From Collinsella aerofaciens (GTDB lineage: Bacteria; Actinomycetota; Coriobacteriia; Coriobacteriales; Coriobacteriaceae): DNA of 64,000 nt. Of the stretch, positions 53,146 through 61,518 are shown one piece after another; positions within the stretch are counted from its first letter, which is position 1, and each line of letters begins with the position of its first letter. A model generated the notes under the pieces. It searched no databases. It worked only from the letters and a program-made list of their open reading frames with translations, and was not told the origin of the DNA. Made by a program: the position numbers and the translations under genes. The stretch spans positions 1 through 64,000 of the forward strand of contig NZ_CABJDK010000006.1 in assembly GCF_902364355.1 (NCBI RefSeq), read 5' to 3'.

Positions 53146-54452
53146 ATGAGCAAGACAATGGTTACGCCCACGCTTTCGCTGGGCAACCACATCTATCTGT
53201 ATCGCCTGCTGCGCGATGCGATTGGATGCGGCAAGCAAACGTTTATGACGCAGGTCGAAGAGGCACTCGCCGCTGGCGACATGGCCGCTTATGACCTGGG
53301 CTTCGAGTCCACGCGCGAGCTGCTCGAGGAGCTCGACGACTGCATTAAGCTGACCGTCTTTAAGGGCGGTCGCCTGTATGCCACCGTCATCGCCAACGAG
53401 GCCTGGGATGCCGCCCTTGCCAAGGGCGAGGACAAGCCCAAGGCAGCCAAGGGCGCCAAGCAGTCCTACAAAAGAAAAAGCGCGGCGAGAAGGACCTGAA
53501 GGCCGTGCGCCCCAAGCACGTTAAGCGTCCTGAGCCCGAGCCCGTGGTTGAAGCTGTGCCGAAGCCCGAGCCCGAGGCAGAGATCGAAGTCGCTATTGAG
53601 GCAGCAGCAGAAGCCGAACCCGAAATCGCCGCCACGACCGATCCCGAAGTCATATCCGAGCAGAAAGCAACTGTGGAGCTCAACGAAGCGCCCAAGTCGA
53701 CAACCGAAGAAGCCGCTGACCAACCCGAGACGCCTGCGCTCCAAAACAGCGATGTCTTTGGCAACGAGGCCGAGGACGATCAGCCCGAAGAACTCGCAGA
53801 ACAGGACGCTACCGAGGCGGCATCGGAGCCCGAGGCACCGCAGCCCGCCATCTCGCTCACGGTCGTCTATGACCCCGAGAACGCCAACGCCGGCATCACC
53901 ACCATGGCATCCACGCCGGTCGAGACAAAGCCGTCTGTCGAGGCAGAGGACGCCCCGCAAGCCGACGCCAAAACCGAGACTGAAGACACATCCGTCTCCG
54001 TGGAACCGACAGATTCCGCAGTTAAGCCAGAACCGGCGCCCGAGTCTGCACCCGTCATCGAGTCCGCATCCGCACCTGTCAATGACCAAATTCCCGCACC
54101 GGTACCGGCTTCGGTACCCGCAGCAGCACCGGCCCCCGCACCCACAGCACCGACCATCCCCGAGGACTTCCCCGTCGATTTCGCAACCGAGGTCTTCTGC
54201 CCCGGCCCGTTGCTACACCAGCTGTCGACCTATCTCCCCTACGGCGCCGACACGCTCGGCATCGTCGGCGAGTACTACTGGATCGCCCGCGAACGCGGCA
54301 CCATCGAGGCCGCGCGAAACCGCGCAATCTTCCCCCTGCGCTACACGCAGGCCGGCGAGCGCCACGAAGTCACCGTGCGCATCCGCCGCAACACCACCGG
54401 AGGCCTCGGAGCCACCTGGACCGTCGACAAGGTTGAAGAATCCAACGAATAG
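53146..54452 (+). pseudogene. Gene split by a -1 frameshift: acidic/proline-rich protein
   Basis: SD AGAGGAGATTTGCC leads to ATG 53146 and a 117-residue frame that ends at TGA 53497-53499. From about 53472 the -1 frame continues without stop to 54452. In that frame the text after the A-tract reads KKRGEKDLKAVRPKHVKRP, a natural continuation of QSYKRK. The break lies in AGAAAAAGC (53473-53481): one more A would restore a 435-codon gene. Parts: N-terminal helical domain (SLGNHIYLYRLLRDAIGCGK), a ~200-residue Pro/Glu/Ala/Thr linker, and a C-terminal ~95-residue domain (STYLPYGADTLGIVGEYYWI). Recent mutation, sequencing error or recoding are all possible. Family not recognised. Confidence 0.75.
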
Positions 54453-54455
54453 CAA

Positions 54456-54497
54456 AATGCGGCGAACGTCACAAAAACGTTCGCCGCATTTTTTTAT
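54456..54497 (+). terminator. Strong terminator after the split gene
   Basis: 15-bp stem AAATGCGGCGAACGT with its complement (54478-54492), 7-nt loop, then TTTTTTT. It is only 3 bp after the stop, consistent with the downstream frame being part of a real gene. Confidence 0.9.
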
Positions 54498-54523
54498 TTT
54501 CCCAGGTTGAGCATAAGTTCGTG

Positions 54524-54550
54524 TGACAAAGGGGCTGTCCCTTTGCCACA
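54524..54550. repeat. REP-like hairpin with GTGACAAAGGG arms
   Basis: GTGACAAAGGG pairs with CCCTTTGCCAC (one mismatch) around a short loop; contains GGGGCTGTCCC. It lies 5 bp after the ettA stop (minus strand). Confidence 0.6.
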
Positions 54551-54555
54551 TCAAA

Positions 54556-56235
54556 CTAGTCCCTGGTAAGTTTCCTGTGGATACGATGCGGCTGGGCTGC
54601 GTCCTCGCCCAGGCGCTCGATACGGTTGGCCTGATAGGCCTCAAAGTTGCCCTCAAACCAATACCAGTTGCCCGGGTTCTCGTCGGTGCCTTCCCACGCC
54701 AGGATGTGCGTGGCGACGCGGTCCAAGAACATACGGTCGTGGCTAATGACCACCGAGCAGCCCGGGAACTCGAGCAGCGCCGCCTCGAGCGAGGACAGCG
54801 TCTCGACGTCGAGGTCGTTCGTGGGCTCGTCGAGGAGCAGCAGGTTGCCGCCCTGCTTGAGCGTAAGCGCCAAGTTCAGACGGTTGCGCTCGCCACCGGA
54901 GAGCACGCCAGCGCGCTTCTGCTGGTCCTGGCCCTTAAAGCCAAAGCTCGCCACGTACGCGCGGCTCGGAACCTCGGTCTCGCCGACCATCATGTGGTCC
55001 AGGCCGTCCGAGACGACCTCCCACAGGTTCTTATCGGGGTCGATGCCGGAACGGTTCTGGTCGACGTAAGAAATCTTGACGGTCTCGCCCACCTCGAGCT
55101 CGCCCGAAGTCAGCGGCTCCAGGCCCACAATCGTCTTGAACAGCGTGGTCTTACCGACACCGTTGGGGCCGATAACGCCCACGATGCCGTTGCGCGGCAG
55201 GGTGAACGAAAGGTCATCGATGAGCACGCGGCCATCGAACTCCTTGTGCAGATGATGGGCCTCGAGCACCTTGTTGCCCAGACGCGGGCCCACAGGGATG
55301 CGGATGTCGGTCCAGTCGAGTTTCTGGCTGGCGCGGGCCTCGGCCTCCATCTCCTCGTAGCGAGCCAGACGGGCCTTGTTCTTGGCCTGGCGAGCCTTGG
55401 GCGAGCTGCGTACCCACTCGAGCTCGGCCTCCATGCGCTTGGCGAGCTTGGCGTCGCGGTTGCCCTGAGCCTCGATACGGGCGGCCTTGGTCTCCAGATA
55501 CGTGGAGTAGTTGCCCTTGTAGGGATAAAGGTGGCCGCGGTCGACCTCGCAGATCCACTCGGCAACGTTATCCAGGAAGTAGCGATCATGCGTGACGGCA
55601 AGCACCGCGCCCTGATAGTTGTGCAGGAAGTGCTCGAGCCACAGGATCGATTCGGCGTCCAGGTGGTTCGTGGGCTCGTCGAGCAGCAGCAGGTCGGGAG
55701 CCTCGAGCAGCAGCTTGCACAGGGCCACGCGACGGCGCTCGCCGCCGGAAAGCACGTTGACCGGCATGTCGGAATCGGGCAGCTGCAGGGCGTCCATGGC
55801 CTGACCGAGCTTGGAATCGATATCCCAGCCGTCGGCGGCGTCGATCTCGTCCTGGAGCTTGCCCATCTCGGCCATGAGGGCGTCCATATCGCAATCCGGG
55901 TCGCACATCTCCTCGCCGATCTTGTTGAAGCGATCGACCTTGGCAATCATATCGCCAAACGCCATGCGCACGTTCTCGATGACGGTCTTGTCGTCATCGA
56001 GCGGCGGCTCCTGCTGCAGGATGCCCACGGTGTAGCCGGGGGTAAGCCTGGCATCGCCGTTGGAGACTTCCTCGATACCGGCCATGATCTTGAGCAGGGT
56101 CGACTTACCCATGCCGTTGGGGCCCACGACGCCGATCTTGGCACCGGGGTAGAAGCTCAAGGTCACGTCGTCAAGGATTACCTTGTCGCCATGGGCCTTA
56201 CGAGCCTGATACATCTGGTAGATAAACTCCGCCAT
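54556..56235 (-). CDS. ettA: Energy-dependent translational throttle protein EttA (ABC-F)
   Basis: 559 aa soluble ABC-F protein that gates the ribosome according to ATP/ADP ratio. Two ABC domains with Walker A GPNGMGKST and GPNGVGKTT, signatures LSGGERRR and LSGGERNR, and LLLLDEPTNHLD / LLLLDEPTNDLD. The P-site tRNA-interaction linker (about 240-310) contains SSPKARQAKNKAR, and the EttA-specific arm is present between Walker A and signature of domain 1. Length equals E. coli EttA closely. Confidence 0.94.
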   Translation of the reverse strand: MAEFIYQMYQARKAHGDKVILDDVTLSFYPGAKIGVVGPNGMGKSTLLKIMAGIEEVSNGDARLTPGYTVGILQQEPPLDDDKTVIENVRMAFGDMIAKVDRFNKIGEEMCDPDCDMDALMAEMGKLQDEIDAADGWDIDSKLGQAMDALQLPDSDMPVNVLSGGERRRVALCKLLLEAPDLLLLDEPTNHLDAESILWLEHFLHNYQGAVLAVTHDRYFLDNVAEWICEVDRGHLYPYKGNYSTYLETKAARIEAQGNRDAKLAKRMEAELEWVRSSPKARQAKNKARLARYEEMEAEARASQKLDWTDIRIPVGPRLGNKVLEAHHLHKEFDGRVLIDDLSFTLPRNGIVGVIGPNGVGKTTLFKTIVGLEPLTSGELEVGETVKISYVDQNRSGIDPDKNLWEVVSDGLDHMMVGETEVPSRAYVASFGFKGQDQQKRAGVLSGGERNRLNLALTLKQGGNLLLLDEPTNDLDVETLSSLEAALLEFPGCSVVISHDRMFLDRVATHILAWEGTDENPGNWYWFEGNFEAYQANRIERLGEDAAQPHRIHRKLTRD

Positions 56236-56419
56236 TTGCCTGTTTTATCCTTTCTACCTTCTGTTTCCCTATTCTTGATTCGCTTTAGTGGAAACGAAAT
56301 GAGGAAACCAGCTCTGAAACTAAACGAAAAAGGGGCATGGTTGCCCACACCCCCTAATACTACCTGGGAAAAATCCCCCGGAACATACTATGAACTGCGT
56401 ACGCTAGTTTTCCGCAACC

Positions 56420-57124
56420 TTAACGAGCGGCTCGCTGCGATTTGCGCCACAGCAGATACGAATAGACGTAGGCAGCTCCAGCTGAACCAAACGCCAGAAC
56501 CGCAATCACCGCGGCGACGACTTCACTCGAAAGCACGCTACCCGCCACGCCCATCACAATCAGGCCAACGCCCAGCACCATAAAGCAGGCACCGCCAAAA
56601 CGCTGCGTACGGCGCCAGTTCTCGGGATCGGCAAGCGCCCAGGGCGTCTTGATACCGAGCGTGTAGTTCTGCTTTACGCGCGGTAAGTAGTTGCCCATAC
56701 CAATAAAGAGCAAGCCGATAGCGCCTGATACCAGCAAATTGACCGTTCCTACCACCGGCACGATGCCCCACACCGTTAGCTCCCCCAGCCAGCTTATGGC
56801 ACACATGAGCAGCGTGAAGGCGATTACGAAGCCCTGATAGAACTTACCCGAGGTCCGATACGCCTCGCCCTTGGGGTCAATGCGTGGCACGACGTAGAAC
56901 ATCGCGAGAAGTGCCAGAGGCAACACGCCGAGCGCGGAGGCCATCCAGCTAGGGCCCCAACCGTCGACGGCGCCATTCGCGCCCCAGTGCGTGGGAATCT
57001 GCGCCGGCAGGCTCGGCATCACTATCAGATGCGCTGCGACATTGGCAACGCACAGAGCGACCAGTGCAATCCACACGCGCGACGATACCCCCGTGGCGTG
57101 AATGCCCTTGTTTTCGTTATTCAT
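56420..57124 (-). CDS. SdpI family membrane protein (DUF1648)
   Basis: 234 aa with about six TM helices. N-terminal DUF1648 region (LPAQIPTHWGANGAVDGWGP) and the C-terminal SdpI segment (KQNYTLGIKTPWALADPENW followed by RRTQRFGG) are clear. In B. subtilis SdpI gives immunity to the SdpC toxin and forms an operon with the ArsR-type repressor SdpR. The same pairing occurs here: its start overlaps the end of the upstream ArsR gene by 8 bp. No SdpC homologue is visible. ATG 57124 has GGTGATAAGG upstream. Confidence 0.88.
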   Translation of the reverse strand: MNNENKGIHATGVSSRVWIALVALCVANVAAHLIVMPSLPAQIPTHWGANGAVDGWGPSWMASALGVLPLALLAMFYVVPRIDPKGEAYRTSGKFYQGFVIAFTLLMCAISWLGELTVWGIVPVVGTVNLLVSGAIGLLFIGMGNYLPRVKQNYTLGIKTPWALADPENWRRTQRFGGACFMVLGVGLIVMGVAGSVLSSEVVAAVIAVLAFGSAGAAYVYSYLLWRKSQRAAR

Positions 57125-57395
57125 CCTTATCACCTTCAGTGTTTGTAAAGCCCATAAACCAGCCAATCAAGTCCTGCATGACGGTGGTATTTAAGCTGTA
57201 AACGATGTTTTGGCCATGGCGCTCATCGGTCACCAGCCCGGCGTTTTTAAGCGTTGCCAGATGATGGCTGAGCGACGGTTTGCTTATGTCGAAATGCTCG
57301 GCGAGCTCCCCCGCCGTGCAATTGCCCTCGCGCAGCAGTTCTAAAATGCGCCGCCGCGTTGGATCCGCCAGCGCCTTAAAACCTTCTCCCGGCAT
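57117..57395 (-). CDS. ArsR/SdpR family transcriptional repressor
   Basis: 92 aa winged-helix protein: FKALADPTRRRILELLREG, then ELAEHFDISKPSLSHHLATL (recognition helix) and LVTDERHGQNIVYSLNTT. No metal-binding CxC, so probably a SdpR-type autorepressor rather than a metal sensor. ATG 57395 follows SD GGAGGTTCT; ATG 57431 in frame upstream lacks an SD. Its promoter is overlapped by a palindrome, so autoregulation is likely. Confidence 0.88.
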   Translation of the reverse strand: MPGEGFKALADPTRRRILELLREGNCTAGELAEHFDISKPSLSHHLATLKNAGLVTDERHGQNIVYSLNTTVMQDLIGWFMGFTNTEGDKDE

Positions 57396-57429
57396 AGAAC
57401 CTCCTCTCGCTATCTCTCGCGACGTGCAC

Positions 57430-57459
57430 ACTATACTCGATATTTAGATGTTTGTCTAA
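57430..57459 (-). promoter_or_regulatory. sdpRI-like promoter with overlapping palindromic operator
   Basis: On the minus strand TAGACA (complement of 57453-57458), 17 bp, TATAGT (complement of 57430-57435). The imperfect palindrome TTAGATGTTTGTCTAA (57444-57459) covers the -35 and part of the spacer, the right place for ArsR-type repression. Confidence 0.65.
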
Positions 57460-57562
57460 TTATCTAATAGCAATGTTATGTATAGAACATTCGTTCGTTT
57501 TTAGATACAATGGGTCCAGAAGCAGATGGGCCAGCTCCCTCTTCCCAAGAAGGAGATGGACT

Positions 57563-57649
57563 ATGAGTATTAACGATGTCCTGACGTTGTTGTTGCTTGT
57601 AATCGCGGCTGTGGAGCTCGGCATCCACATTGGAGGTCGAATGAAATAG
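57563..57649 (+). CDS. 28-residue hydrophobic peptide
   Basis: SD AAGGAG (57549-57554) precedes ATG 57563. The product begins MSINDVLTLLLLVIAAVELG and ends IHIGGRMK: one membrane helix with a short basic end. This is the profile of the small holin-like or type I toxin peptides (BsrG/TxpA or Fst-like) of Gram-positives, but no homology is claimed. It is divergent from the sdpR/sdpI-like pair. Downstream are imperfect hairpins (about 57673-57718); 57650-57856 holds no other gene. Confidence 0.55.
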   Translation: MSINDVLTLLLLVIAAVELGIHIGGRMK

Positions 57650-57856
57650 CCGCCCCCGCGTAATGCGAAGACGGCCACTTCTCACGCTACAAACGTGTTT
57701 GGGAGTTGGCCAACCCGCTGCAACGGGTGCCATCTGCTTCATCTTATGCGAATCACTGCCTCATTTCAACAAGCCCCTAGGGCTCAAATGGAATCGCGAT
57801 AATACCTATAATGGCGATAGCTAAAACACGATTCGCTTCCCCATCGGAGGATGTCT

Positions 57857-58654
57857 ATGACCGAAACCACAGCCGCAACTCCCAACGAGACGCGCGATGC
57901 CAAGCTCGAGATCATCATGGGCCGCGAGGCACTCGACAAGCTCGCCGATGCCACGGTGCTGGTACTCGGCTGCGGAGGTGTGGGCTCCAACTGCTGCGAG
58001 GCACTCGCCCGCGGCGGCATTGGTCATTTTGTAATTCTGGACAAGGACATCATCGCGCCCAGCAATATCAATCGCCAGGCCATCGCCTTTCACAGCACCA
58101 TCGGCAAGCGCAAGGTCGATGTTATGGAAGCCATGATCCACGATATCAATCCTGCCGCCACCGTTATCAAACGTACCGAATACCTGCTGAGCGACAACAT
58201 CGATGATTTCTTCGCGAGCGTTTTGGAGCAGACGGGCGGCAAGCTCGACTACGTCGTCGACGCCATCGACACCATCTCGGCCAAGCTCACCATTGCCAAA
58301 TATGCTCAAGATCACGACATTCGTTTGGTTAGCTCTATGGGCGGGGCCAACAAGCTGCATCCCGAATGCTTGCGTTTTGCCGATATCTTTGACACCGTGC
58401 GCGACCCCATGAGCCGCATCATGCGCAAAGAGTGCAAAAAGCGCGGCATCAAGAGCCTGCACGTGCTGTTTAGCTGCGAGGAATCGGTTAAAACCCAGCC
58501 CCGCGACCCTTCCAACATCCACGAGCGCACCGAGCTGGGAACCGCGAGCTTTATGCCGCCCATCATGGGCCAGATGATCGCCGGCGAGGTTATACGCCAG
58601 ATCAGTGGGCGCGGGTGCGAGCGCGTGCGCGCCGACGGCCAGCGCCTAGATTAA
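57857..58654 (+). CDS. tcdA: tRNA threonylcarbamoyladenosine dehydratase (E1-like, TcdA/CsdL)
   Basis: 265 aa ThiF-fold enzyme that cyclises t6A to ct6A at tRNA position 37. Adenylation site VLGCGGVGSNCCEALARGGI; the Arg-finger block DKDIIAPSNINRQAIA and substrate loop GANKLHPE are in place. The alternative MoeB/ThiF roles are less likely given no Mo or thiamin genes here. ATG 57857 lies 6 nt after CGGAGG; ATG 57851 would abut it. tatD follows 14 bp later. Confidence 0.88.
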   Translation: MTETTAATPNETRDAKLEIIMGREALDKLADATVLVLGCGGVGSNCCEALARGGIGHFVILDKDIIAPSNINRQAIAFHSTIGKRKVDVMEAMIHDINPAATVIKRTEYLLSDNIDDFFASVLEQTGGKLDYVVDAIDTISAKLTIAKYAQDHDIRLVSSMGGANKLHPECLRFADIFDTVRDPMSRIMRKECKKRGIKSLHVLFSCEESVKTQPRDPSNIHERTELGTASFMPPIMGQMIAGEVIRQISGRGCERVRADGQRLD

Positions 58655-58668
58655 CGAGATGTGCCGCA

Positions 58669-59451
58669 ATGACACCGCAGTTATTTGACGCGCACTGCCA
58701 TCTCGATTTAATGGCTCGCCCGGACGCCGTTGCCGACGAGGCGACGGCGCTGGGCATGGGTCTCTTTGACTGCGGCGTCGATCCGCGCGACTTCGCAAGC
58801 GCCAACAAGCGCGCCCGTAGCCGTTCAAACATCTTTGCCGGCATCGGCCTCCATCCCTGGTGGCTCGCCGACGGACGATGCGGTGCCGCCGAAATCAATC
58901 TGCTTTGCAAGGTCGCCGCACAAGAGCGCTTTATCGGCGAGGTCGGACTCGACTTTTCCGCGCGCTGTGCCGGAAGCGAGCCGCTACAAACACAGGCGCT
59001 CGACCAGCTCTGTAATGCACTCGTGCACTATCCTCTTGCCGGGCGCGTGATATCAATTCACGCTGTTCGTTCGGCAGGAACCGTACTGGACGCCCTTGAG
59101 TCATATGGATTACTCACCCCAAGCCCCAACTCCCCCGCCATCATCTTCCACTGGTTTAGCGGCACCTCGAACGAGTTCGACCGTGCGCGAAACGCAGGCT
59201 GCTATTTTTCCGTGAACGAGCGGATGCTCGCTACCAAGCGCGGTCGTGAATACGCCCGACAGATCCCACTCGACCGTCTGCTGCTCGAAACCGACGCTCC
59301 AGCCGAACCGCAAGCAGATGCAAGCGCGCGACAGCTCATCACATCGCTAAAAAGCGCCTCCCTGCACATCGCCGAACTTAAAAACTGCGCCGAGGAGAGC
59401 GTCGAATCAACCGTTTTAGGAAATTCGCACTCCATATTTGACTTCAACTGA
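58669..59451 (+). CDS. TatD family deoxyribonuclease
   Basis: 260 aa metal-dependent hydrolase (TIM barrel). Metal ligands are in FDAHCHLDLM, GEVGLDF, and LLLETDAPAE; GLHPWW is the HP motif. The conserved His of the TatD middle motif is in ISIHAVRSAG and FHWFSG. Slightly diverged from typical TatD but with the catalytic set. It sits 14 bp after tcdA on the same strand; a nested palindrome with a terminator follows it. Confidence 0.85.
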   Translation: MTPQLFDAHCHLDLMARPDAVADEATALGMGLFDCGVDPRDFASANKRARSRSNIFAGIGLHPWWLADGRCGAAEINLLCKVAAQERFIGEVGLDFSARCAGSEPLQTQALDQLCNALVHYPLAGRVISIHAVRSAGTVLDALESYGLLTPSPNSPAIIFHWFSGTSNEFDRARNAGCYFSVNERMLATKRGREYARQIPLDRLLLETDAPAEPQADASARQLITSLKSASLHIAELKNCAEESVESTVLGNSHSIFDFN

Positions 59452-59456
59452 CCCCG

Positions 59457-59686
59457 GTGGGCAAAAAACGCCAAATATGAGTACTGCTGCAAAGCTAGTA
59501 GCATTATATTGTGACAAAAGAACGCCTTGATAATGTACAGCTGTTCATTATCAAGGCGTTTTAGCATGGCTAAAGCCATATTTAACAGGTTATAATCGCC
59601 CCCAGGCGCTCAACCAGGGCCTTAAAAGCATAATTTCCCTGTTACTAAATTAGTGACAGTACTCATATTTGGCATTTTTTGTCCAC
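59457..59686. repeat. Nested palindrome 4 (30-nt arms enclosing a terminator)
   Basis: Arms 59457-59486 and 59657-59686 (GTGGGCAAAAAACGCC...) are inverted with 28 of 30 matching. They enclose a perfect 15-bp terminator stem AACGCCTTGATAATG (59521-59535 with 59546-59560) followed by TT, plus a small GGCT/AGCC hairpin. The convergent gap between tatD and the HAD gene (59452-59715) consists of this element. Confidence 0.82.
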
Positions 59687-59715
59687 GAACCCCTAAAGAG
59701 CCTCCAACAGACCCC

Positions 59716-60375
59716 CTAAGAAAGCTCAAGCAGCTCGGGCAGCTGGTCGATAATCTTGTCCGCGGCATCCTGGCTAAAGCCAAAGCGTTCCTCGCGCTTG
59801 GCAACGACCGTCAGGCCGGCTCGCTTGCCGGCAGTGATGCCAGGCACCGAATCCTCAACGCAGCAGCAGCGATTCGCGGGCAGCCCCAGCAGGTCCAGCG
59901 CATGCAGGTAGATGTCGGGCTCGGGCTTACTCTCCTTAAACTGCTCGCCGCTCACCACATACTCAAAGGCATCCGACAGCCCGCACGCGTTGAGCACTTC
60001 CTCGATGCTATCCATGGGAGACGAGCTGGCAAGCGCCACGCGAACGCCACGGCGCGGCAGCTCTCGAATCGTATCCACGGCGCCTGGGTTAATCAAAGCC
60101 TGATAGTCGCGCGGACGCTTATGCGCCCACTCGTCCCAACGGGCCAACGCTTCCTCGCCAGTGAAATGCCCCTTACCGGCGCGCTCAAACCAATCGACCA
60201 GCATATGCAGGAAGAACTGATGCGAGGTACCGACTTGCCCATTCAACTCCTCTTGAGTCAGGTTAAGCCCAAGCTCCTTGGCAAACGCGGCAGTCTCGCC
60301 CAGGTAGTAATACTCGGTATCGACAATGACACCGTCCATGTCAAAGATAACGGCGTCGAACGGAAATGCGGACAC
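59716..60375 (-). CDS. HAD family phosphatase, beta-phosphoglucomutase-like subfamily
   Basis: 219 aa. HAD motif I FDMDGVIVDTE (nucleophile Asp, acid/base Asp two residues on), motif II SSSP, motif III KP in ESKPEPDIY, motif IV EDSVPGITAGK. The alpha-helical cap between motifs I and II fits the beta-PGM/phosphatase-like subfamily. The start is GTG 60375, since GGGAGG lies 5 nt upstream; the ATG at 60423 has no SD. Substrate unknown. Confidence 0.87.
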   Translation of the reverse strand: MSAFPFDAVIFDMDGVIVDTEYYYLGETAAFAKELGLNLTQEELNGQVGTSHQFFLHMLVDWFERAGKGHFTGEEALARWDEWAHKRPRDYQALINPGAVDTIRELPRRGVRVALASSSPMDSIEEVLNACGLSDAFEYVVSGEQFKESKPEPDIYLHALDLLGLPANRCCCVEDSVPGITAGKRAGLTVVAKREERFGFSQDAADKIIDQLPELLELS

Positions 60376-60439
60376 GGCACCCTCCCTAACAAAAGGGCGC
60401 CCGCAAGCAGGCGCCCAAACCATGCATTAATCGGCGATT

Positions 60440-61282
60440 CTAACCCAGCAGCTTATCCAGCGCCACTGCAATACCGTCTTCGTTGTTATTGGCGGTTACC
60501 ATCTGGGCAACTGCCTTAACCTCATCGACGGCGTTGCCCATGGCAACACCGGTGCCGGCCCACTCAATCATGGACTTGTCGTTCTGGCCGTCGCCAAACG
60601 AGACGACCTCGCTGGCATCGATACCGAGCTTGGGCAGGGCACCCTCGAGCGCACGGGCTTTGTCGATACCGGGCGCCGTGTACTCAAAGTACCAGTCGGC
60701 CGTAAACATGCCCGAAAGCGTCTGGGTAAAGGGCGCATACATCTCCTCGTAATGCGCCTGCAGGTAGGTCGGATCACCCGCCGTCAGCAGCTTGTCCACG
60801 GGATAAGTGTCCACGACCTCATGCAAGCTCTCGACCTCGCGAATCTTAAGATCGCACGCATCGCGCTCATACTTGACGATATTCTTCTGCAAGCCGTCAG
60901 GCAGCGTGATCATGCAATGGTACGAGTCCTCGACGTGCAAATCGCGACCGAGCGAAATCATAGGGATCACGTCGAAATTGCGCAGATGATCAATCAGACG
61001 GTGCAGCTCGTCAGCCGGCATGGCCTGGTCAAAAAGGACCTCATCGGTCTGAGCGTCGACCACATGCGCGCCATTAAAGGCAACTAGCAGACCGTCATGG
61101 TTTTGAAGGTCGAGCTCCTGCGCCAAGGCGTGCAACCCCCATGCGGGACGGCCCGAAGCCAAGATGAGCTTAATGCCCGACTCCTGCGTCGCGAGCAGCT
61201 TCTCGCGCGTACGCGGGCTGATGACCTTTTGGTCGTTGGTGAGCGTACCGTCGATATCCATTGCGATGGCTTTGATTGCCAT
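60440..61282 (-). CDS. HAD family phosphatase, Cof type
   Basis: 280 aa. Motif I AIAMDIDGTLTND, motif II ILASGRP, Lys in the middle, motif IV SFGDGQNDKSMIEWAG, with a C2-type cap between (about 85-195). Cof-type HADs act on sugar phosphates or PLP. ATG 61282 with SD AGGGAGGCATAT; the long upstream open frame to 61450 has no homology. Close to Pgi, so a hexose-phosphate substrate is a plausible guess. Confidence 0.88.
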   Translation of the reverse strand: MAIKAIAMDIDGTLTNDQKVISPRTREKLLATQESGIKLILASGRPAWGLHALAQELDLQNHDGLLVAFNGAHVVDAQTDEVLFDQAMPADELHRLIDHLRNFDVIPMISLGRDLHVEDSYHCMITLPDGLQKNIVKYERDACDLKIREVESLHEVVDTYPVDKLLTAGDPTYLQAHYEEMYAPFTQTLSGMFTADWYFEYTAPGIDKARALEGALPKLGIDASEVVSFGDGQNDKSMIEWAGTGVAMGNAVDEVKAVAQMVTANNNEDGIAVALDKLLG

Positions 61283-61455
61283 ATATGCCTCCCTGTCATT
61301 GAACAACCTTGTCTGAGCCATCATACAGAACACCCACGGCGGCGCTGTTTGCAACGGGAAAAATGTCATATTGTCCCGAACATGAACGGCGCGCCTTCGA
61401 CGATTGCGATGCCCGTCGAGGCGCCTCCCGATACATTCCATCCTATCCAAATAGC

Positions 61456-61490
61456 AAGGGGCCCGTACCCCAACGGATACGGGCCCCTTT
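61456..61490 (-). terminator. Terminator between pgi and the Cof-type HAD gene
   Basis: AAGGGGCCCGTA pairs with TACGGGCCCCTT around a 10-nt loop, 28 bp after the pgi stop. The tract after it on the minus strand (TTGCTATTT) is only partly U-rich. Confidence 0.7.
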
Positions 61491-61518
61491 CAGCCATAAG
61501 CCAACTCAGCCGTAAAGA

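Noticed and set aside
53470..53485. Programmed -1 ribosomal frameshift
   Set aside because: The tract has only five A and the zero-frame reading is A AAA AGC, not A AAA AAG; no clear stimulatory stem or upstream SD-like spacer. Kept as mutation/error/slippage.
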